DNA of 64,000 bases from Xanthostigma xanthostigma (lineage: Eukaryota; Arthropoda; Insecta; Raphidioptera; Raphidiidae): positions 34,035,108 to 34,099,107 of the forward strand of contig OY754467.1 in the NCBI GenBank assembly GCA_963575645.1, read 5' to 3'. The number at the start of each line of letters is the position of its first letter. Positions within the stretch are counted from its first letter, which is position 1. Positions 23,235-35,000 of the stretch are shown one piece after another. The position numbers were made by a program, and so were the translations under genes. The notes below the pieces were generated by a model. That model ran no database searches. It saw nothing but the letters and a program-made list of their open reading frames with translations, and was not told the origin of the DNA.

Positions 23235-25600
23235 TATTATAGGAAATAAAAGAAAAAATTTCGAACGATCGTTTCGCCTAGGTCAGGTCATCTTCAGATA
23301 CTAGAATGAAGAATTGTCAAGATACATATGAAAGTGAATAAATTACAGATATAGGTAGTTCTTAAACAAGAAATGTGAAGTACTTACATGATGTCAATTA
23401 AGATTAATATGTAACATAAGAACTACATTTTATATTCATCAAAGTTAGAAAACATGATGTGAAATGAAAAAATAAAAATTAATTTCTAACAAAAAATTAC
23501 ATTTTGTGTTTATCAAAGTCAAATATCGACTGATTTGAGATTTTTATTCTGTTTGAACATTTTTGTATCAAGAAAAAAGCCAAGAGGCAATTATGGTGTT
23601 CTTAACCTCTTATGATTGAAAGAATGTCGATTTTCGAATAAAACAAATGTTGTACTATGTCATCTATTGAAATTTTATTGTATTATATGACTTTGTTAAA
23701 TTTTTTTTTTAATATTAACGTATATGTGTGACGGGAGTATGAAAAAGATGAATGAGTTACCTGGTAAATGACTTTGATAAACTAAGTTATACCAGAAATG
23801 GCTAAATTACAAGAATAATATACTTTCACAAAAAAATACAATGTCAATTTGATTAGATTCTTAAATTAAAAAAAAAAATGATTATGGAAGATAAGAAAGT
23901 CTTATTCAAGATCGGAATGATTTGGTCGTTGAGTATGTTGTTATCACCAAAATTGTCAATAAATTTGATGATTTCATAATTTTCCAAGTTATCTAACACT
24001 CTCCCTTTACTTTGTACATGTAAATTTTTAAAGAAATTTTTATGATCATAGTTGTGTCCTGATATTATATGATTAGCAAAACTTGAAGACGGGGAAATGG
24101 ATTTTAAATCTCTGATATTAGTTAAAGCAATGGTGCGTATTTCAATCGGTGGAAAGCAACCGGATGACTCTTGGTATTTGAGTTCCTGAAGCAATTTGGA
24201 AACTTTTTTGTTCAGTACCTCATAACCCCAAAATGGAAGGAATCGGAGAAAAGGGGGGGGGGGGGGTCAAAACGTAAAAAAAAATTGTTTAGAAACCAAA
24301 TGGAAAGGCGGTAGCATTAAAGTACGTGTACTCACTATTGTTTAAAAAAATTGTCATCCGAAACGTGCGGACGGTTTGCGCGAACCGATTTTTTGAAAAT
24401 CGGAAAAAAAAAATTGTGTCGCAACCGGTTGCGATTTTGAGGAAAATTCTTGTTTTTGTTCAGAGATGCTGTAAAAAAATTGTCATCCGTTTCTGCTGGA
24501 CGGATTTTGAGGAATTAAAGGTTTGAGTGGCTAAAATTCTCGATTTTTCACTAGCTTTTTTCAAACATCATAAAAAAATTGCTAAAATTGTTAAAAACGG
24601 ATGACGTTTCTTATACATGTTCTCAGAGAGTCCAACTATAATATGTATCAATGTCATCCGTTTTTATAACATTTAACCCCATTTTTCAACCCTTTACTTT
24701 TGTGCGATATTAATCAGAATATTGAGGTTAGACTCGTTTCTGGTGGCATACAGATAACGTACACAACCCCTTTAGGGGTTGAAAAATGAGGTTAAATGTT
24801 ATAAAAACGGATGACATTGATACATATTATAGTTGGACCCTCTGAGAACATGTATAAGAAACGTCATCCGGCTTTAACAATTTTAGCAATTTTTTTATGA
24901 TGTTTGAAAAAAGCTAGTGAAAAATCGAGAATTTTAGCCACTCAAACCTTTAATTCCTCAAAATCCGTCCAGCAGAAACGGATGACAATTTTTTTACAGC
25001 ATCTCTGAACAAAAACAAGAATTTTCCTCAAAATCGCAACCGGTTGCGACACAATTTTTTTTTTCCGATTTTCAAAAAATCGGTTCGCGCAAACCGTCCG
25101 CACGTTTCGGATGACAATTTTTTTAAACAATAGTGAGTACACGTACTTTAATGCTACCGCCTTTCCATTTGGTTTCTAAACAATTTTTTTTTACGTTTTG
25201 ACCCCCCCCCCCCTTTTCTCCGATTCCTTCCATTTTGGGGTTATGAGGTACTGAACAAAAAAGTTTCCAAATTGCTTCAGGAACTCAAATACCAAGAGTC
25301 ATCCGGTTGCTTTCCACCGATTGAAATACGCACCATTGCTTTAACTATATGTTCTTTAATTCTAGTATAAAATTTTCTGCCCGTCTGGCCTATGTATGAT
25401 TTCCCGCAATCACAGGATATTTGGTAAACACCACTTTGATGTAAAGGAGGAGTACTATCTTTGTTTCTTACTAATAAAGATTTCAAATTGTTGTTATTTT
25501 TGAAAGAAATATTAACATTGGGTTTCTTTTTTTGGATTTGGTCTACGAAATTTTTTCTTTTATTTCCTACAATAATGTTTAATCCAAACTACGAGCTCAC
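23235..25600 (-). mobile_element. Penelope-like retroelement remnant with GIY-YIG endonuclease domain, split by a foldback element
   Basis: The minus strand encodes the C-terminal linker and GIY-YIG nuclease of a Penelope-like element. The first part (about 25578-25338) has the blocks GVYQISCDCGKSYIGQTGRK and YTRIKEHI, including the GIY-YIG motif (variant GVYQ..SYIG) and the catalytic Arg in R-x-x-E-H. The second part (24128 down to about 23850) has SSSFANHIISGHNYDH and LENYEI, then LNDQI, ending in a stop. The frame is split exactly by the foldback at 24129-25337. The reverse transcriptase is missing (5' truncation near 25600). The 3' region carries a hammerhead-like motif at 23267-23297. 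Confidence 0.82.
24129..25337. mobile_element. Long foldback element, CATCCG family, copy 1 (1209 bp)
   Basis: Two arms of about 565 bp are almost perfect inverted repeats around a loop of about 75 nt (about 24695-24769). Termini are AATGGTGCGTATTTCAATCG and its complement. The arms carry, in order, ACCGGATGAC (24158), a C/G homopolymer run, TTGTCATCCGAAAC (24350), TTGTCATCCGTTTC (24479), AACGGATGACG (24597) and ATGTCATCCGTTTT (24651). The flanks TAGTTAAAGC (24119-24128) and GCTTTAACTA (25338-25347) form a palindrome. The identical 66-aa frames on the two strands merely reflect the arms. It is inserted in the GIY-YIG frame of the Penelope-like element. Confidence 0.85.
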
Positions 25601-25890
25601 ACCTAATAATTTTTTTATTAAGAAAATCTAGTCAGCGAAAGCTTAGAGATGATAGTTGAGCATTGAAAACCGCTAATGGTTATCTTTATAAAGGCTACCT
25701 GATGAAAATAAAAATGTTGTTTTTATTTTTTAGTTTAATTTTCGATTTTGTTAGATATGTGTTTACAGAGGTTTGAATCTCTGTTTTTTTTTTTTTTAGT
25801 AAATGTAAACACCAATTTTACAGATATCTGTATATTAAATTCTTTTTAACTAATGTTGTGTATTCGGTTTGCTGCAGTGTTTGAGGCGCC

Positions 25891-26049
25891 ATGAGGCGTA
25901 GGGCGGTGCTCCTAGCACATAACAGCACCCGCAAGCAGCAGCCGGGCCACGATGAGCGGCCAAACCGACTTGCCCGCGCAACGTCCGAGAGACGACGGAA
26001 AAGAGGAGGCGACGCGCACGACGACGACGACGACGGGTATACGCTGTGA
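25891..26049 (+). promoter_or_regulatory. Upstream ORF overlapping the Axin start codon
   Basis: An ATG at 25891 (context GCCATGA) opens a 52-codon frame in another phase that runs past the Axin ATG (25952) to a TGA at 26047-26049. If the transcript begins upstream of 25891, this overlapping uORF would be expected to lower Axin translation. The peptide has no recognised domain and includes a short run of Asp. Confidence 0.45.
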
Positions 26050-29000
26050 CACACGGCCACCAGCGCTCGGCCAGGAGCAGCGGCAGGACATGATGGGGGT
26101 CGAGCGCCGGGAGGCCGCCGTGCCGCAGCATTACATCGGTGCCGATAGCGACGGAGGTTGCTATACAACAATCGTCAGGCCCGAATCTAGTTGTAGTTTA
26201 TTATCCGACCGTCCGACCGAATTGTGCGGCGCGAGCGCCACCCCGGGCTCCGACCAAAGTCCGGTGGAGATGTTTGCGCCTGAACGACCGCGAGCTCTGC
26301 CGACGTCGTCGACACAATTACGCGCACACAACGTCCATTACAGTTACGATGCCGCGACGCGATACGAGAGCGCGTCGATAGATTGCGGCGGCGGAGACAT
26401 TTCGACGCCGCCTTGGAAGAAATGGGCCACGACGCTCCACGATCTGTTGCACGATGCCGAGGGTGTACTGTTGTTTAGAAAGTACTTACAGTCCGAAGGC
26501 AGGCAGCACGCGGACGCGCTCGAATTTTGGTTCGCCGTCGAAGGTTTGCACGGTCAAATTGCGCCCGAGACAGTTGGCCAGCTGGTGAAAGTTATTTATA
26601 GACGTTATTTTATTAAATCTCAGCTTCCGATCGACAAGTACATGAGAGACGAAGTGGCACGCAGATTTAAATCTGCGGCCGCCGATACTCAGCCTAGACT
26701 TTTTGACGAAGCGCAAAATTATATTGAAAATTTAATCGGTCAAACGACATATCCAAATTTTCTGAAGAGTGATATTTATTTACAGTACTTACAGGTAAGT
26801 CAGGATTTTCTAATTCAATATTTAATGTAGCACTTATTGTTTTGGATACACAGCTAAGCATAAAGAAACAATTGCAGAATTATTCGACTTTCAGCACTTT
26901 GATATTTACCAGTAAGCTATATATTATAAACGACAATTGCCTGCTAAGAACATGGCGGTCGCTTGCGCAGCATGCATGCGCGAATTCTACTGTATTCATA
27001 TGCTATACTATGTATCTGATGTGTTAAAATAGATACATTCTTTTTAATTCTTGTGATTTCGTTTTTGTAAATTATTTAATAACAGTTAACCATACTTTGG
27101 TAAAATATTTAATGAAATGTCAACTGTTCAACCGTTTTTTCAACTTTTGTTTATTTAATCGTTTAAAATATTTAACTAAAATGCAATATATTACAGTTAG
27201 TGCAGAATCCTTCGAGATGTGCTGTGGGAGCTGACGGATCGCCAAATTACAGTGGGGGCGACGTCAGCAGCGGATCCAGCGAGTGTCTCAGTGCTAGAGA
27301 TCTTCCTTTATCCAGCGGTAGTAACGGAGGACCTTTACCTACTGTCCACGAAGACGCCGAATTGATTACTGATTATTATCATCATGGTACACAACTCGCA
27401 AATTTGATTTCTTTAAATTATTCTAGTCATACAAAATTCATTGTAGGTGGCAACACTGTACTGATAGTCTATTATTGCCAGAAAATGATATGGCATCTGG
27501 TGACAGAAATTTAAACCATAAGCACATTACAATAAATCATTTCTTCTCTCGAAAGCTAATATGTACATTGATCGTGCAGTTAGGTTATTTTTTCATTGCT
27601 GCCATCTACTTTAATTTGTCGTGTCGTCTGTATATTTGGTTTGTTTTGTTTAGGTATGCTGAGTTCTGGTCAAAAGAGTCCATTATTCGAGCCACCAAGG
27701 TTGACAAAAGATCTTCTCCTTCAGACACAGACGCGTCGGGCATTCGATGTGAGACCACGAACTGAAACATTTGCAGGGTACGGTTATAATGCACGTTTCT
27801 TTTGTTTTGCATGTGGTTTTTTTTTAATATATAAATATACGATATATAAGCATGCACTTCAAAATACAGCTTTCCTGCTTAGAGAAGCATATAATGTGCT
27901 TTTATATTATTCAGTTTCAGTAAACGACGTTGTATTATTTTACAGTTCAATTATATTTTATATTCTTTGATCTTAATGTAAGACTGACCTTTAATAGCCA
28001 GTTTAGCGCGGCGTCACAAAATTGGAAATTCATAGATTTCAAGGCCAATAAAATACTGTCGACCGTTTCTTAGGGTTTTAAAATTACACAATTTGATATA
28101 CATAATTACAATATACTGGAATATTGTCAAAATTTTCATTACGGAAACAAACATCGCATGGATATCACAACAAAGAACCCTCAACGCCAAATATTATATA
28201 TTTCTTTTACAGCGAAATTAAAAACTCGAAAGGTCAGTCCTTCATTGCGTAGATATTAGATAAAATATGTGCAGTTGTTTGTGTATAGCGACATTGATAT
28301 TTTTCAATAGCGAAGACATTATGATTTGATTTCGGTTTGTTTTTGTTTTTTTTTTCCCGTTTTGGTTTTGTGATCCTCGTATGTGCACGTGTGATGTTGC
28401 TTGCGCTTGGTCCTGTAGCGTGCCTCCGCCATGGATGTCGTATCACGCCGCATACTCGGGCTACGTCCCCGTGTCTCGGGTCGACAGCGAATTACAGTCG
28501 GCCAGCAGCCATTCTGATATCAGGACAGACACTGATTCGATATCGCTCGCGGATCTCAGTGTGTAAGTATGATGCATGTCTAATACTTCAACCTAACCTC
28601 ACTTAAGTAGTGTCAAAGAAAGTATTTGTTCATTTAGCAAGGATGTGTCTTTAATAACTTCTATATTGCTAGTGGCCGTAAGTAGGAGTGTGGCCCATGA
28701 GGTGAGACGGAAAATGACTGTTTTCTATCTCTTTCTTTTTACTTGACCCGTTGTGCGCAAGTGTCGCGTCTGTAGGGGGGCAATTAGTAAGCGGAATAGA
28801 GCAAGCCAGCTCCCTTTCACAGCTAAGTTCCATGTGCAAACTGACGCTGCAACTGACGCGCATCCATTCACGGACATGCGCATGAGACTCAGAGTATAAT
28901 AAGTGAGATAGACGTATACATGTCTGTGCCGTAGTGTTTAAGTCTTTCTCCCGATCTTTGTTAGCAATATAGAGGGCGTTAAATGGTCTTTACCGACATT

Positions 29001-32000
29001 ATGGATTATTCCAGAATGTGTGTGTTGATCTTTATCACTTGTTTTTGTTTTTTTTTTTTTTACAACAATGTGTGATTTTATTTAAGTTAGCATAATTTAT
29101 ATTATCTAACTTTTTCTGAAAATATTCATCATTAATAAATACTAACGCAACAAATGTCACTCTAATTTTACGTTTAAGTACTGCAGAGAACAGGGGCTGA
29201 TGGGCTCAACTATTTCATCCCGGGAAAGTAAGATTCCGATCCCCGCAATAGACGCTTATGACCTCAGCTGTTGAGCGTCTATAATTTACAATCAATCACC
29301 GATCCCCGCACGAATAATATTTTTTTCCTACAGAGGGCCAGCGCTAGTTTTTGCCGCCCTGTACAAAGTGAGCGTTCGACACTCTATTATTTAGCCGACA
29401 CAAAAATTATAGCTTACGGTTGTGAGAGCTGTGTCCACAGTGGACATTACTAGTAAACAAAAAAGATATAAACCAATACAGGCAATCGGCCTACCGGGCC
29501 TACTGGGAGAACGCCCAAATTCCCCGTGGGCCCATCCGTCCCTGGCAGAGAAACTGTTTTATGTGATCACAGCCGCTTAACCAAACATTTTCAAAGATTG
29601 ATTCGATTTACGTTTTAATTTAATGCATGAACTTCGTTTCACGGCTGAAATGGATCAGAGTTTTTATAAACGAAATTTTACAGTCCTTTGAATTTCATAT
29701 AGCTGTTCTAATCTAATGAATTATCTCTGTTCATTTCGCGTTTATTAGGCATTCGTGTAAATCGGGTTAGTGGTTCTTGAGTTACAAGCATACAGACAGA
29801 CGTACAGAGAAACTTTGTATTATATCTATATATAGAGATGTTTGTTTACAGTGACGGCTCATCTCAGCAGAAGAAACGACACGAATTGCGCAAACATAAA
29901 CGCCAGTTGAATGAACAGGCGAGCATGAATCGCGAAAGTGAATCGACTCTGCCGCATATACCTCGCACACAAAGACCACCGCTGGAACAGCAGAGGCCAA
30001 AATCGCCTATGACGTTTGCTGCCGAACTTACTGAGAAACTTAAAAAGCTCGAGGAACAACAAAACATCGAGGAACGTGTCAAAAGGAATATGTTTGAGGT
30101 ATGTGCTGGAATCTCAAGTTGATTGTGTTTGTGTTTTGTTTCAAATGTTTATTATTGATTTAATTTCTACTAGTGTCCGACCGAAACTAGTTTTACGGCC
30201 GAAACCGAAATCGAATTTCGGCTTCAGTCTTAGTTTCGGCCGAAACTGAAACCAAAACTTCATGTTTTCGTGGGAAAAATAAAGTAAACATTATCATAAT
30301 CAGGCTTTATTTTTTTATTTTTAATTTTTAAATTAATCACATTAACTTATCATATCATATTATTACCCCCCTTATTTCAAAAACACAAATAAATATACTT
30401 TTTTAAATACATATGAAATAAATAAAAACTCCAAAACAAAATTATTTTTTAATAAAAAGTATTTACCTAATAGTAGGTACACACAACAAAAAAAAAAGAA
30501 AACACTCTTTTATCTTAAGAACAAAATTATTTCTTCTAAACTTTGGTCATTTTGTATGGTACTCTTGTTAACGAACTACAATAAAATTAAAATTAATAAG
30601 TACCTACTTACCAAATACAACAACTAAATAAATATTTTTAATGCAAATAATAGGTATCAAAATAAAAATAGTTTTCTTTCAAACTAAAAAAAAAAAAAAA
30701 AAAACGCGGAGCACGCAGGCATAAAAGACACTTCGTTGCTCGCAGCTGCACCGCATTTCAGCGCGAAACCTCCCAAATGTAGTTTCGGTTTCGGCCGTAG
30801 TTTCGGCCGGATGGGCAGTCGAAACCGAAACTAAGCCGAAACCAGTTTTTTTGCCAAAACCGAAACCGAAATTTCGGTCGGACACTAATTTCTACGGATA
30901 TAACTTTATTAAACGCTCAAATAAGTTTGTGACGTCACGATAATAAAGCCGAAGTTAGGTACTATAAATTCATTATAGTTAATTTTGTAAACAGATAATT
31001 TTCATTTACTTCAATAATAGCATTTTATATTTGGATAACTAGAGGATAACAAGTGAGAACTACTGGTTATACTGTGGTTAAAATGCCGTTGATTATAAAA
31101 CTATACAAATATGTTTTGTTTATCGTGTGCTTTGTTTTAATACAGGTCGGCGTCGTCAGTGAAGACGCCAACAGTAGTATTGGAACTTCTGCCACGCTTG
31201 TATCGGGTGATTCGGGTGCCGAAGTGCCTGCCAAAGTTCTCGCTGCAGCCATCAAAGAGAAATTACAGCTCGACGACGACAATGATCAAGATATATTAGG
31301 TTTGTTGTGAACTGACACAAGCTCGATAATTCGATTTTGTGAAAAGAAAATTTGCAATTTCTTGGCAGTCGGACTTTAAAAAACGGACAATTTTTATTTA
31401 ATCAAGTTTTTATTTATTTAGCTCGGCATTATAAATTGTGCACACTAGCTACTTAACTTATAATCAAACTTCATAAAATCTCTACTTTTAAGTTCAATGT
31501 TAGTGTCTCATGTTAACAGTTTTGACGGGTCAGTATTTTGACAAAAAAATTATTGTAACGTAGATAAGTGATGGGCAGTTACTTGTGGCAATGACGTGTG
31601 TTCCTCGCTCGAAATGAGACCATGATAACAACACAAATGTTGGATTATACAAAAGGTCTCGGTGGTTCATCACTATTGCATAAATGTCGAACTGTTGGGT
31701 GTTTCGAACCATCGAACATTGAATTAACGAACTTATTTTTTTATTATTCCACGCCAAATTTTTCTCTATATCTACACTAATATATAAAGCAGGAGAGTTT
31801 GTTTGTTTGAACGCGCTAATCTCAGGAACTACTGGTTCGAATTGAAAAAATTTTTTTGTTGGATAGCCCATTTATCAAGGATGGCTATAGGCTATATAAT
31901 ATCACGCTACGACTAATAGGAGCGGAAAATCAATGAAAAGTGTTGCAGAATGTCAGTCAAAATTTTTCACAATATACTTATATTCAGGTGAAATGCCCTA

Positions 32001-35000
32001 ACTGAATATCCCAATATTAGCGGCACACGACACAAGCTCGGTTAGATCAGTCGGTAGAGCGCTCGACTCTTAATCTCAGGGTCGTGGGTTCGAGCCCCAC
32101 CTTGGACGAATATGTTTTTAATGTTTTTTTTTTTTTTTTTTCTACATTGCTTTCTTCTAAGGCTATCATTTAAATTTATTTTAGTTTTATTTACGACTAA
32201 TTAAAATTAAATAAATCTAAATAATAGCTCATTTGAAAACTATTACAGTACCTATATATAAAAATAATTTTCCTACAGTGTTTTCAATTAAATATTTATT
32301 ATATTTTATTAATTATACAGTAATTATTGATTTAAAAGAAATAATTATTACTTAAAAAAATTATTTTCATCAAAAATGAAGGTTTGAGTTTAAAATAAGT
32401 AATAAAGCAGGGAACTGCCGAAAACTGCAAAAAAGTTGGACCCAACATTCATCTCGGTAAACTAAGATGAATGTGCTTACTCATGTCCCTCCCTTCCCCA
32501 TTCGTTCTTTTGCACCCGGGTGAAACCGGGTGGGACCGCTAGTTTATTATATTGTTTTTGACGCCACGAGCAATAAATCTTCTATTTTCTCTGTATGAAA
32601 TTATTGTTCTAATTTGTTACAGATCAACACGTATCGCGAGTGTGGAAAGACTTGACACCTTGTCGATCACCGGGCGTCACGACGCCGGCTCAAGTCGCCG
32701 CGGCACTTCCGATATTCAGAGCAGCTCGACGCAAAGAGCGTGCTGACGTGTATTCGACGTTCAGCAGCGACTCCGGCAACGTAATGGACTACGTGGAATT
32801 GAGCAGTTCGATGGTCAAGAGCAAATCGATGGGAGACTACGAGGAGCGATTCAACAGGGCAGGACCCAACAGAAAATCGGCCAGTAAGAAAACGCTTAAC
32901 GAGTTGACCGACAGCGGTGTGAGCGTCGTGTCGGACACGCCGCCGATCGGTGCTATGCCGAAAGATGGAAAGGTCATGTCGTGGCTGTTTACTCAGAGAG
33001 GTGTCGAGTCGCCGTCGTCACCTACTGCATCACGGTACGTTTTTTTACCACTCGCCCACTTTAAAACCTGAACCACAGTATGTCGAATATGGTAGAATCA
33101 GTTCTCTCTCAGTATTTAAATTGCGCAGACAAGCTGCGCAGCTCGTATTAGCTTACAAAGCGTTCAGGCACGCCAATACTGTCTTCTTATTGATGCAATC
33201 TACATATTGGTCAGTGTGGCTATGGGACTAAGACCGTACAGTATTTAAAGATAAGCTTATCTATCACTGAATCATGGCCCCCACATTCGATTGTGGGCCC
33301 TGTAACCAGGATCTGGGTCGGCCCCCCCCCCAACATATGCCTATTTTTCTTTGTCTTCGGACAAGAATCTTCGCAGAGTTAGAGTGGGGGAGAGTAGAAG
33401 GAGTAGGCGGGGCCCGTGCGTGCTGTTGTATACAAAGTAATATCTATTTTACTCTAAACTGTTTTTATATTTAAATATTTTCATTTATTTTGATAATAAA
33501 GCTATGATTCACTGCAAATACTTCTTGAATAAAAAAATCAGGGCCCCCTCTGAGCCCGGGCCCTGTTACCAGAGTTGCACCAGCCCCACCATTGTGGGGG
33601 CCATGCACTGAATGCAACGCAATGGAAGTGTTCAAAAAACGCTGAATGCATTCGAAGGGACTGATGACTATAGACTGTGTGCACAAAGCCTATTAGCGCC
33701 GCTAGTGGGCAATAGAGAATTATTTAGCTCATTTTTTATGGAAATTGCGACATGTTTCTATGGTGATAAGTTAAAAACTTTAGTTAGCCATGATGTGTCC
33801 AAAAAAAATGTAATAAGGAAAACTGCTGTTAATTTTATATACAATAAAATTAAGATTGTAAACCATTATCAGCGCAACAACACAACAAGCATTTCCAGAT
33901 CACCTAGTTTTGTCCATGTTTTCTTTGTAATTAAAAAACTTTAAAAAAATTATAACTATTTTCACATTTAATAAACATTGTTCACTGACATATGGAAAAT
34001 TTGAGGTTAAAGTTTTCCCTAGTGCTCACCACAAACACTCGCATCAATAAACTTGTAACTTTGCCTCCTTGCACATAGCCCATAGCCCAGTGTTTTTCAA
34101 CCTTTTTCATGATGCGACCCCCCTGGTATGAAAAAATATTTCGCGACCCCCCAACCCTCCGCTTTTTTATCATGTATGTATGTGTATGTTACAGTGTTAC
34201 AAATATTCATTCATACGACGTTTTTATACGTCTCCATAATTAGGATTCGGATATAAGTACATAATATAGTACGTAAAACACATTATTTTACAATTACATA
34301 CCTACATCGAATGCGTCGCCAATTGATAACTAACTAACGCAATTTACGCACATAGGTATTAATAAAATTCTCTCGACCTCTGGCGACCCCTCTACAGAAG
34401 CTTCGCGACCCCCCAGGGGGTCGCGACCCACAGGTTGAAAAACACTGCCATAGCCTATGCCAAACGCGATTGTGATTGATTGTCTCAAGGTCAAAGAAAT
34501 TGTTGACCAAATATCAACTGATTGTACTTTGATGTACTCGTTCTACTATGCCTGAGTGATGCATTTGTCATCAGTTCCTTTGTTTCAGTATTTGTCATCA
34601 GTTACACCGAGTTAGGTAGCGTGCATTTCCAAGTCGAACTTTGATTTGTGTGCTCATGAAACTTGTTATTAGTTTAGTTTTGTAAATTATCTTTAAAATT
34701 TTTGTATTATTATTTTTTTTTATTTCGCAGTAGTCATAAGAAAGCACACGGCCATTCCCGTTCGTCTTCATTGGAACGCGGCAGCACGTCCAGTACGGCG
34801 GCGTCGTTACCTTTAGCCGCCAGTACGCTGCTTATTGCTCCGGTCACCTGTAGACGGGGAGAACCGAGACAGCCTTTCTTAACGATCCCCAACATGCCTC
34901 TGCTGCCAAGTCCACACACTGCCACGCAGCTTGAAGAAGCTCGTCGAAGACTCGAAAGCGATACCAAGCTCATCAAATCGCGGTGAGTATCTATCTCATA

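Noticed and set aside
24326-25142. Two identical 66-aa open frames on opposite strands
   Set aside because: They are the same sequence in the two arms of a foldback. Composition is low-complexity and no domain is seen, so they are not treated as genes.
24119-25347. piggyBac-type TTAA target duplication for foldback copy 1
   Set aside because: TTAA does flank AGCAATGG...CCATTGCT in copy 1, but copy 2 has TCAA and TTGA, which are not a direct repeat.
25818-26131. Minus-strand frames of 93-117 aa across Axin exon 1
   Set aside because: Antisense shadows of a GC-rich coding exon, with Arg/Pro/Ala-rich composition and no splice or start support.
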